A DNA stretch of 64,000 bases, from the NCBI GenBank assembly GCA_030374765.1, contig JARGXX010000070.1, positions 1 through 64,000 on the forward strand. Reading direction: 5' to 3'. Positions within the stretch are counted from its first letter, which is position 1; every line of letters begins with the position of its first letter. This stretch comes from Agarophyton chilense. Lineage: Eukaryota > Rhodophyta > Florideophyceae > Gracilariales > Gracilariaceae. Shown piece by piece: positions 41,587 through 51,743 of this stretch. A program made the translations under genes and the position numbers. The notes beneath the pieces were generated by a model, which saw nothing but the letters and a program-made list of their open reading frames with translations, was not told the DNA's origin and searched no databases.

Positions 41587-44500
41587 TACACAAATATGTA
41601 CACACAGCATCCCGCACTTTCGGACTCTCTGCCCACGACCTTACCGGGGACCACACACGTACTCCTAGCCAACGCCAACGGACTCATACCACCCCGCGGT
41701 ACCGAGAGCGCCACGCGAACCCGTGCCAGCACCACATCGCCCTCGGCGTGCGCTCCCCACGCCATACAGACACTAAATGCCGAGACCCCAACCACCCGCG
41801 TCACAGAAACGAACGCGCACAAGCCCGCGGCCGACGCCCACAACCGCGCGCTCGGGCCCTATATGTCGTAAACAACGACAACGAAAACCCCCCGCAAGAA
41901 TTGCAATATGCCTCAGAGGACTCTGACAGCCACGGCAAGCTAAGTTTGGATTCCGGAGCACACCCAACACATGTCCAAAGCCCTTCCGCATTACTACATC
42001 CCACACGCCAAACACTGCAAACGAAAACAGCAACTAACCAGTCCGTGCCCTGTACGCACGCCGGCCAGACCGCGATCCTCACCAGCAAGGGTAAAAACCT
42101 CACACTACCCGCCGTGTGCACACCCCGAGTCCCCGACACCCTTCTGTCTGTCCACGACATCGCAGTGCGGTCAGGCGCAGTAACCTTCGACCCCATTAGA
42201 GCCTCCATCATTCAACTAAAGAAAGACAGGCTCCCAAAAGTTATTGGCATCGCCCCATGGAACCCTAAACACAACGCCTATATCCTCTCGCGATCACGAA
42301 AAACAGCAGTAGCCCGCACAAGCCGCACAATTCCAATCTCGAAACGCTCTGCTCCCCCCAAAAAGCAAACGCATCTGCACACGAATCCAACCGTCAACGA
42401 CCAACCCCACCCACGAACAAAACTTTCCACCAAGAACATCCACAGCCACCACGGCCCATCCTCCTACCGATCAGCGAGTCGTGAACCACTAATCCACAAA
42501 CACTCCCCACCACCAGACCCGACCCACCGACCATCGCCATCCCAACTTATATACCACGACTGGCACCTTCGGTTAAACCACGCGCCGATGCGCGCCATAC
42601 AAGTCATGGCAAACAGGAAAATACTCCCTAACATGCCTGGAAACCTCCGCAACCACCCGCCGCCCCTAACCTGCACATCCTGCGCATACGGCAAACAAAC
42701 ACCACGCCCACATCACCTCACCTCACACCACCATGCCCTTGGCTACTACTTCAGCTCGGACACATGCGGCCCGATCAACCCTCCCTCTCGCCACGAAACC
42801 GACATTTCCTCAGCTTCATAGACAGCCACAGTAGATACCTCATCCTCTACTTCCTCAAATCACGCTCTGAAGTCTTTCCCTGCATCCGGGAACTCCTGAC
42901 CATACTCCACACCAGCGGCCCTCGTACTCCTGCAATTTACCGCACCGACAATGCCAAGGAATTCCTATCAAAAAAGGCATCTCAACTGTACCGCACATAC
43001 GGAATAGAACATCGCACACCGACCCCACATCAACCCCAAGAAAACTCCATCGCGGAACGGATCAACCAGACACTCATGCGCTCTGCCCGCGCGAACATAC
43101 ATCACTCCCAACTCCCCGACAACTACTGGGAGGAAGCCGTACGAGACGCAGCCTTCAAGTATAATATCATGTACCACCGCTCCATAGATGACTCCCCTGC
43201 AACCCTTTGGAACAACCGCCAGCCCAACCCCAGCCGCATCTTTTCCTTCGGCCAACTAGGCCATACACCCATACACAAAGCACAAAAACACAAACTCGAG
43301 CCCCGCGCCGACCCCGCTCGATATATGTATAGCATCTCCGACACAATGATAGTAGTACAGAACCTCCGCACAAATCAAACACAAAAACTGAGAGCCGTCG
43401 ACTTCATACCATACCACCCAGAATCCGATCCCACCGTCTCAAACCCCACAGTACGCAGGGCCCTCACAAAGAACCCCAACCCGCCAACCATAAGCCCTTT
43501 TACACGCGACCCAACTTCCAGAAAAGATGCTGGACGATTCCCCGACGCAGAGGCATGGTCTGCAGCACACAACACCGAACTCCGAAAATTGGACGACAAC
43601 GGCACGATCAAATGGATACATAACTCCGATCTACCCACTACAGCCAAACCCATACCACTCAAAATGACATACCGGTACAAATGGTCTGAGCACGGCCAAG
43701 TCCTAGAACACAAGGCCAGATGCACAGTGCGCGGCGACCGCATGCTCCCGGGCATTCACTACGACCCTTCCAATGTCGCCACCCACATGGCCGAGAAGAA
43801 ATCTATTCGAGCCATCTTTGCGATAGCTGCACAAAACAAATGGCATATCGAACACTTCGACATATCGTCGGCATACCTCCATGAAAACTACGACACCTCC
43901 TTCGCGGTATACGTCCGACAGCCCCCGCTATTCGATGGTACCTTCGCTCATCCAGGTAAATATGGACGCCTCATCGGTAACCTCTATGGCACACCACCAG
44001 CTGCTTTCATCTACGCCAATGCCCTTCGAAACTACCTCAAGATCCACGGCTACGACACCACCTCAGCTGACCAAAACGTCATCTTCCACGAAAACCACCG
44101 GGGCAAACTCATATGCGCACTTATTATGGACGACTTCCTAGTCACGTCGACCGACACACAGCTCATCACCAACCTTTACACCAAACTGTCCAAGAAGTAC
44201 AAAATTAAGCGCCTGGGCCACCCCACCAAATACCTCAACTGGATCGTCCATCGAACGGACAACGGAAACATACAAATATCACAACCACACGTTATACAGG
44301 ACATCCTTCAGACCAACAACATGAGCGCATGCAACACGAAACCAACCCCACTGCCAAACCAAAAAATGCTGCTCACAACACAAAACCGGCCACTCTCCTC
44401 AAAGGATACAACCGAATACCGCCACACCTTAGGATCACTGCGCTATCTCGCCGATTCAACGCGGCCAGACATTACCTTTGCAACCAACTGCCTCGCCTGT

Positions 44501-45157
44501 GCCATGCAAAATCCCACTAGGAGCGACCAGCAGAAATTAAAAAGGCTCCTGCGGTATCTAGCTGGTAACCGCAACCTCGGCATCCTATACACCAGCAACC
44601 AACCCACAAAAGACCCACTCTGCTCTTTCTCTGACGCAGACTACTCCTACGCAACCAACCGTCGCTCCTACAGCGGCTCTGTACACCTACTGTACGGATC
44701 CCCCATCTGCTGGTCTTCCAAGAAACAATCTATCACCGCACTGAGCACGTGCGAAGCTGAGTATATCGCCGCTTCTTCTACGGTCCAAGTCACCAACTGG
44801 CTTCGTCGCCTACTCCAGGACATCAGAATCGACCCAATAACACCATCTCCGCTTTTCATAGACAACTCCAGCACCCTCCAAATCATCGACAACACGGCGC
44901 CAACAAAACGACGCAAACTTATCGATATCCGACATCATCACATCGCCAACAACAGACAGCGAGGAGTTGTCACCCCAACCCACGCCGAAAGCTCCCGAAA
45001 CTCGGCCGACCCATTCACAAAGCCGCTAAACCGCGTGGCACACCACAACCATCTGAAGCGACTGCACATGACCACGTCCGCCCCTCCATCAGCGCAGCAG
45101 CACCGGGGACTGACAGACCGTACAAGACCTCATGCTGCTGCGCCCAGCCAACACTGA
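41583..45157 (+). pseudogene. pol: Copia pol (protease, integrase, RT, RNase H) with one frameshift
   Basis: Protease D-S-G-A near 41,955; GAG-pre-integrase zinc motif (H...N-H...C-x2-C) near 42,560-42,690; integrase D in S-S-D-T-C-G-P-I near 42,760, then T-D-N-A-K-E-F and E-N-S-I-A-E-R; RT with A-L-I-M-D-D-F-L-V (M-D-D instead of Y-V-D-D) near 44,130; RNase H with S-D-A-D-Y, C-E-A-E-Y-I-A and D-N-S-S. One base appears lost in an A-run near 42,794-42,798 (ACGAAACC), shifting the frame inside the integrase; otherwise open to 45,157. The stop codon TGA is formed by the first three bases of the 3' LTR. Confidence 0.9.
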
Positions 45158-45252
45158 CAGACCGTACACGTTGCCTCCAGACCAACGAATAGATAGTCCA
45201 CCAGACGCCGACGTCGACCCAAGTAAAGTGAGACATCTTGTGCACTCCGTCA
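45155..45252 (+). repeat. 3' LTR of copia element
   Basis: 98 bp, one difference from the 5' LTR (G versus C in GACCAASGAA). A 16-bp copy of its start (TGACAGACCGTACA) also occurs about 45 bp upstream at 45,110. Confidence 0.95.
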
Positions 45253-46265
45253 CTCAATTCACCGATTCGGAATGACCGTCAGTATTGCTCAACATACGTG
45301 ATGGATTGTTTCGCTTTGCCGTATCATTTACAATTCTACGGTATTTTTCCGACATCAGCCGCTTTGATTTCTTCGGTTACCAACATTAGTTGACGTCCCC
45401 TTTCCCCGTCGCCCTTTAACTCAACGATTTTCTTCTTTTCGTGTTCAGGAAGCTCCGATGCAGTGTATATGTGAAAACTTCGCCGAACTTCATAGAGGTT
45501 GGTAACCGTGTGAACGTGATATACACCTTGCAGATGGTGAGCGTCAGAAGTGCCTCGTCTGCTTCCAGCCGGTGTAAGAAATACCCGTGGTCTTTGGTTT
45601 TGTCCCGTAGATCTTCTTTTTGAGGTGGCATTTCTAGCAGATTCACTATCGCGTTGATCTCTCTTCTCCTGGTATCGACGTCGTGCGTTGCGGTTATCCC
45701 TTCCTCTCTGTCTGGCACGGTATTTGCGGACCTTCTCCGCATTTTTTCGACGCTTATCAATGAAAAGCTGAGTGTCGGTGCAGTATACCTTGTGCGGAGT
45801 CCTTGGGAGAATTAAGCGAGCACGGTCATATTCAGAGCTTTCGGCACGAGGATTCCCTGCAACGCACAAGTAGTGCACATGCTTATTGAAAACTCTCCTC
45901 TCCGGAGAGTCTTAAGTTTCAACATATACCAATGCCTTCACATCAGATGGAATTAGTTCTCCAACGACTCTAATTGAGTTCTGATCATCAATTTTGTCTC
46001 GTCTTTGCTTCCCCTCAGTGGCACTGCACACATCTCTCGCTCCGCCATTTGCCCCGCCTGGATTTTTACATACACTGCAAACGACGCACCCTTCTAAGGA
46101 CTTGTCTGAACCGTATTTTTCCAGTATCGGTGTCACCGGTGATGTGCCACAAATGATATGAATTGGTTCCTTGCATATGAGACAATAATGATCAGAGCCG
46201 ATCACTCCGTCCTTTACCCGACATTTTTTTCGTTCATTTTCAATGCAAAAAAATTGCTTCGCCAT
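45253..46265 (-). pseudogene. Zinc-binding, basic-region gene interrupted by the copia element (5' part)
   Basis: Minus-strand pieces 46,265-45,912 and 45,878-45,336. The first has a Cys/His cluster: C-R-V-K-D-G-V-I-G-S-D-H-Y-C-L-I-C, P-I-H-I-I-C and later C-V-V-C-S-V-C, a treble-clef or PHD-like knuckle of the sort found in transposon-encoded proteins. The second has a long Lys/Arg-rich stretch (K-R-R-K-N-A-E-K-V-R-K-Y). The reading continues beyond the copia insertion at 40,750-40,451. Function unknown. Confidence 0.4.
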
Positions 46266-46387
46266 GTCTGGAAAATCTCAGAACTGCTAGGGAATTTCAA
46301 CAGAGTTCAACAATGTGCGGGTGGAGAACTCGCCACTATGGTCGTGGAATATGAAAAGCTACCGGTCGGGTGTCTACAACTTGAGAC

Positions 46388-46490
46388 TGCTTCCACGTAA
46401 CCTCATTCAACCAATGGATTTACTTCTTTCACGTAACCTCATTCATCCAATGAATTTCCTTCTTTCACGTAACCCTGCGGCATATATAAG
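46388..46490 (+). promoter_or_regulatory. Promoter with tandem CACGTAAC/CCAAT units and TATA box
   Basis: Two 36-bp tandem units, each with CACGTAAC and a CCAAT box, and a third partial CACGTAAC, followed by TATATAAG at 46,483-46,490. This is a textbook RNA polymerase II core promoter layout pointing toward the DCP1 sequence. Confidence 0.65.
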
Positions 46491-46962
46491 CCAAACATCT
46501 CTGGCAGAATACATTGGTCGTATTTTACAATATCGCGTAACCGCGCAGCCGAATTGTCATCCTCTTTTCCGATGGACTAACGCAGTGCGCAACTGATTCC
46601 GTCCAGCTCCTCTAACAGTCACGATCGCTGCCCTGGCTCCCTCCACTCCTGCGTATCTTCGCCATGTGCGCGGTGGCGTTGCATATTGCGGTCCCTGGTC
46701 AACTTTCAATGGTCACCCTCATCCCTTCGCTTCCCTCCCGCCTTCCCCATGTCGCGAGCAAGCCCTTGTGAACAGACAACTTTCGAGCTGGGAACCCCTT
46801 GCCAAACCGACTCACAGCTGCACCTTCCGAAACAATGCGACCATCTGTACCATCCACCCCCCCCCTCCCCTCGCCGTCTCCCACTTTTCTCCCGTACAGC
46901 TCTCAGGCGTTTCTCCGTGCGATTCATCTCGCGCCCCGAACGGTCTCGTGCTTTCCGTGAGC

Positions 46963-47622
46963 ATGACGGCTTGTATTTATTTCGACCCTGCACGTCGTGA
47001 TTCTATCGCCGCTAAAATGAACTAGTCCGTGCTGCAAAGGGCCGACCCAGCTGTCATAAAGGTAATCAAACTTGCCCCGCACCTCTGTCTCTATAAGCTC
47101 GACGACAACCAAGCGTGGCGTCGACTCGATATCGAAGGCTCTTTCTTTGTCGTCGAGCTTCATGTAAACCATCCGAACAAATCCGCCCGCGCTCGCCACC
47201 GCATTTTCATCATAAATCGCAAGAGTCTTGAAAACTATTCCGAGGACGTCTTCATTGGAAACAAGGAGATCGAGCTTTAAGACCAGATGATCATTAACAC
47301 AAACTCCAAACAGAAAACAATCGGAATCTGGTTTTATCAAAAACCAGAGGCTTCTTCCGTGTTTCAACTTCTCCAGGCTCTTGCAAAAGGGAGAAATCTC
47401 TCTGCGACTCAGTCACCGCCCGTCGAAATACCCTCCTCCTCCCAATCGTCCGAAACGTCTGCCTCACAACCCACCCAATCTGCCCGCCTTCTCGATACCT
47501 CCCCACGCACTCAACGTACACAGAAGCGCACCCCACGTAACGCCAATATCAAGAACGCAAAGACCCGTCCTCAAATTCCCAACCCGCGTCCTCAGAAAAT
47601 GCCAATCGTTGCAACCCACTAA
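46963..47622 (+). pseudogene. DCP1: DCP1 (mRNA decapping subunit), with two in-frame stops
   Basis: DCP1 is the EVH1-fold activator of the DCP2 decapping enzyme. The sequence has the hallmark order V-L-Q-R-A-D-P near the start, L-C-L-Y-K-L, D-I-E-G-S-F-F-V-V, I-I-N-R-K-S-L-E-N, and I-G-I-W-F-Y followed by a helix, then a Ser/Pro-rich tail to 47,622. The frame is kept across TAG at 47,023-47,025 (right after M-N) and TAA at 47,278-47,280. No introns are visible. It follows its own promoter inside the 25-kb transposon, so this looks like a captured and since broken host gene. Confidence 0.85.
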
Positions 47623-48371
47623 AAACCCCACACCGAGTGAGGCGTCCAGTGTGCAAGATAATTCACCAGAGCGCTTCTTTACCGGATTGAAGCGTATTTA
47701 CGGCGTAGCCGGTGCCACTCTGCCGCCAGATGTGAACACTTCTTCCGTGATGCAAAGTTTCCCAGTAACTATCCAACGTTGGATCGAAGAAACTACCCAC
47801 CACTGAACGATTCGAATGATGAAGAATGGAAGACTGCATTTACTTTGCAAACAAACTCGAGAATAAGCCCGATTCACAATTTCACAAGCCGAACCTGAAG
47901 TCGCAATGGTCGACGCTCGAGTGACCGCGGTATGCGAAACAGAAATCCTGAGGGCTCTGAATTCGCTTTTTCCAATTGTTCGAAGGTAAATCCATCGCCT
48001 CCACTGGTTTTCGGCCTCGATAGTCCGGAAACTCATCCCACCCTGTGCGCTCTTGAGAGCGAATAGAGTATAGTAGATGCGGTCAAAGAGTACGGGAGGC
48101 AAAGCATTAGCCGTAAAAACGGGTTGCAAATGCAATGGGCTTCCACAGAGAGGTTGTTCCGAAAGAGAGCCGATCTTCATAGGTCATTGAGCGCTGTGAA
48201 GTGGCTTGGTACAGAGGAGAAAACAACTCCTATTACCTTCCCGGATGAAATTCCACAACGGCGCGAACGCGGTCGAATTGCTTCAACTCGACGAAATGAC
48301 GGAATTGAAACACCGAATGTGAGTCAGAACATATCAATCGTTGAGATGCACATGTTGCTGTCATTGATAAA
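47623..48371. other. Unassigned region after DCP1
   Basis: Overlapping open frames on both strands; a plus-strand frame to 47,806 (E-R-F-F-T-G-L-K-R-I-Y-G) could be more of the DCP1 tail. Nothing firm. Confidence 0.3.
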
Positions 48372-48640
48372 GTGAGTAGGCAGGCACTTTATGACTCAAA
48401 CCTATGTGGAACAGATATAGACGCCGTCGCAGCTACTATGGGACCCACATTAGAGATTTGTCTCTGCGTTGGGTATCGAGCAGCTCGCCAAATAGCGCAG
48501 CAGCAAAAAAAAGATTTTTTCGCAGTCAATCATCTTGAGGCAGATGTTCTTGTTGCACGGCCCGAGTCGCACACGCCTTCTCTATTTCTTACGCTGCTTG
48601 TACCAGGTGTGCAGAGTATAATTGCAGACCTTAGTCCTCG
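48372..48640 (+). pseudogene. TsaD/OSGEPL1-family fragment
   Basis: TsaD/Qri7/OSGEPL1 proteins make the N6-threonylcarbamoyl-adenosine of tRNA. About 80 codons match the family: D-I-D-A-V-A-A-T-M-G-P, L-E-I-C-L-C-V-G, F-A-V-N-H-L-E-A, then L-L-V-P-G where L-V-S-G-G is usual. The second metal-ligand His of the H-x3-H motif is replaced (H-L-E-A-D). N- and C-terminal parts are absent. The frame runs on without a stop into the transposon partner gene, giving a chimeric open frame of 545 codons (48,372-50,009). Confidence 0.7.
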
Positions 48641-48890
48641 ACGTGAACACATCCAGATCACGAACCCGAAAAAAACGATTCGTTTGCACGTGAAGAGGAC
48701 TTCAAGCAGCGTTCATTCCTTTTGTCTGCACGCGTTTCTGTTCGCCATCGTCGGAGAGAGGTTAATCAAGCCCGCGATCCCTATCGTACGGCTACGTAAG
48801 CCAACGAGTGTTCATTTACGTTGTCAGCGGGCCCTGCTTTTCGTGACGGTCTACGAGAGATTCCGAGGCCCTTATCTAAAGGTTCACGTG

Positions 48891-51709
48891 ATGCGGCGCA
48901 AAAACGCAGAGAACAGGAGGATCATTCGGAGTTCTCGGAAACCCAAGCCGCCTGTTACGGCTTCTAGCAGAAAGGACGCGATGCCTGCAACGCGCAGCGG
49001 AGCAACGCGGGCGAATAAGGTAGGAATCCCACCATGGAAGCCGAAACCTGACCAGCAGGTGACTCGGTTGGTGACCACGCCGAGCGGCGAAAAGAAAGTC
49101 GTGGTGAAGGCATTTGTAAGGGGTGCGGTTGATGCGACGGGGAGGCTTACGGGAGATTTTGGGAGAGAGTTGCATGGTCACAAACTGGTCGGGAAGGCGA
49201 AGGAGAAACCCGTGGTGGTATGGAAGGTGTTGATTCAGGATGAGAAAAAAATGGATTGCCCTTATCCGTTCAAAACTACAGATACCGTACCGAACCGTCT
49301 GGGTGATATGGAGCGCAACTCTTTCTATTGCTGGGAAGTGAACATGATGAAAATTTATGGTGGCGAAGCGGCGACTCTTCCACAGACACCGTCCTCCACT
49401 CCGTCTGCACCTTCAGCCAAGAAGTCCTCTGCTAAGACGGTGAAGGAAAAGGAGCAAGAAAGAAGTTCGTCGTCTGCGAGGGAAGGTACGGTGAGCGAGG
49501 TGGTGAGGAGGATCGAAAGAAATTTGGGAGGTCCGATGACTCGTAATCGGGCCGTTCACGACATTCCAACCTTAGCTAGTGACGAAGAGAATGGGACCGA
49601 GAGAGAAGCGAAGAGGCGACGGTGTAGTGGTTCCCATGGTGTTAACTTCCATGAAAAAGGAGAAGGCAATGAAGCAGAAGGGCATGGTTTAGAAATAAAT
49701 GAGATACGCGGAGGCACTGCTGGTTCAAAGAAACACGTTTTTGACGAATCAAAGAACGAAATTGTTCCAGGTGGGAGTGCGGGACGGAGTAAAGGCCAAG
49801 TTCGTTTTCCAAGGTCCATACCAAGCGGGAGCAGGGAGAAACGTGTAGGGACGGAGCCTAAGGGAGAAGGAGTCGTGGTTGGAAGGAAGGGGGTGCAATT
49901 TCGCAGAGTCCCAGAATGCAGATCAGTACAACGGTCTTCTTATCGACAAAACCCGGGTCATGCAGTGAGGAGTGTCGAACAAGGGCACGCTGAGGGGTCA
50001 AACGACTGAGTGGGCGCGGGGAGACCTCCGAGAAACCAGAGTGTGAGGGAGTTGAGGAAGGGAGGGGAGGTTGAAAAAGGAGATGGACTTTGGGTTGTGG
50101 ATGAGGAGGATGAGGATGCAATTCCCCCGTGGAAGGAAGGCGAACAAAAGGGGATGAAGTATGCAGAAACGAAGATTATGGGGCGGAATCAGCTGTTGGC
50201 CAAGTTTGGAGACATGAAGGGGGAGCTTCAAAGGGCAAGGGATGACAACGCAAGTTTGCAACTAAGCTTAAAAATCGCCCACAGGGATATGAAGAGGCTG
50301 GAGGGCGAAGATAAGAAAAAGGAAATGCTGCTGACGTCATCGCAAGAGACTCTTCGTGGTCGAACAGGACAAGTGGGTGGCGAAGAAGGGAAGGGGGGTC
50401 GGAAACGGTATGGAATTGAAGTGGATATGCGATTTATTGGAGTAGCCTGGAGAGTTTACGAGAACATATTGCGTTATGCAAAGGAGGAGACGAGTGAGTT
50501 GTGCTTCGGAAGGAGGGAACCGGAGCGAAACTGGTCGAACAGGGCAGAAGAAGTGAGGGCGGGGAGGAATCAGATTATTTTGATTATAAATGAAAAGAAG
50601 ATGGTGCCTTTAGATCCTATGGAGCTGGCAACAGGAAGAAAGTCGTGGGGACCGAAGGCCTACACTCCGTCTTTTCAGGGGGAAGTGATGAGATGTTGTT
50701 GCATGTGGTGCGGATGGAGTTGGAGAATCTGATATAGAGAAAATTTGCGGGGATGGGGATGAAGAAGCAGTGTGAAGAGGAGTTGAGGAGGGATACGTGT
50801 TTGAGGAGGCGGATGAAACAGGCTCTCAGTGATGCTGTGGGGGTGCGGAAAAGGAATGCGAGGGATAGGTTGTTTTTGGGTCTGGGATATACTCTACTTG
50901 CTAGAAAACCTCTTAACGAGGATGATGAAGAACTGAATGTGTTGTATGAAGAGCAGAAGATGGAGGCTCGGGGGAAGTTGTTCCCGAAAGCCGCGAATGG
51001 GGAGCCCGTCATATCTGCATGGAGGTTGGACAAGATGGAGAACCTATGTTTTTCAGGGTACGATGTGAACTCGACAAAGTATGGGGATGAACCTGATGAC
51101 TTGTGCTTCAAGAACGGATTGAGTGTGGAGGTGTTGAGAGAGTTTATGGGGTGCGATGTGGAGCAACCGTGGGAGGAAGGAGAGACACAGTATGTGGATG
51201 GAAGTGTGATGCATCTGGACCGCTTGGATGCGGGGATTGCATCTGTGGTAGAGGCGTTGGATGAGGTGATGGGTAGAGGAGGGAAGCGACAGATGCTGTT
51301 TTCGAAACTGTATGCGAAGCATCTGCCTGTGGCTGTGGAGGATATCTTACGGACAGCGAGAAGGAAGGTAGAAGAGAAGTACGGAGAGGAGCTTGTGAAC
51401 CATGGTGTGAAGGATGAGGACCCGACTGAAGTGCTGGGAAATGAGGAACGTGAAGGGACCGTTGCGTTTTGGATGCCTTCGAACCAACTGGTCTATCTGG
51501 GTGTTCGCTACGAGGTGTTTTTGGAGGAGATGACTACTTTTCTCGGGTATGTATTTGATTGCTGCGTCGGACGTTGTATGCCTGAAGAACGCGAGTTTAT
51601 GGAGTTGTTAGCGGAGGAGAAAGAAATGTGGGAGGCGAAAGAGGAAGGGGAGGAGAGAGATGGGGAGGGGGTGGAATGCGGAGGTGAACTAGATATTTTT
51701 GATGATTGA
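48891..51709 (+). pseudogene. Transposon partner gene (TnpA-like position), copy 2
   Basis: Starts at ATG 48,891 or 48,981. Segment 1 (to 50,009) is basic, with a W-x-P-K-P-D-Q-Q...K-K-V-V-V-K-A-F-V region and a Ser/Thr-rich linker. After TGA at 50,007-50,009 the same frame continues as a coiled-coil region and an R-R-Y/R-Y-G-I-E-V-D-M-R-F-I-G-V-A-W helical domain (to about 50,680). Following a frame change and a shared TAG, a helical C-terminal domain begins at 50,753 and runs intact to an acidic tail at 51,709. No family recognised. Convergent with the transposase, 35 bp between stops. Copy 1 is at 57-1,445. Confidence 0.6.
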
Positions 51710-51743
51710 TAACTTTACTACCAGAAGATGGGTTTCATTTGCT

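Larger units (their letters stand above)
40756..45252 (+). mobile_element. Ty1/copia retrotransposon with 98-bp LTRs
   Basis: LTRs at 40,756-40,853 and 45,155-45,252 differ at one position I can see. Target duplication CTCAA at 40,751-40,755 and 45,253-45,257. The 4.5-kb element has gag then pol with protease-integrase-RT-RNase H order, the copia arrangement. The near-identical LTRs make it the youngest insertion in the window. It lies in a minus-strand gene inside the 25-kb transposon. Confidence 0.95.
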
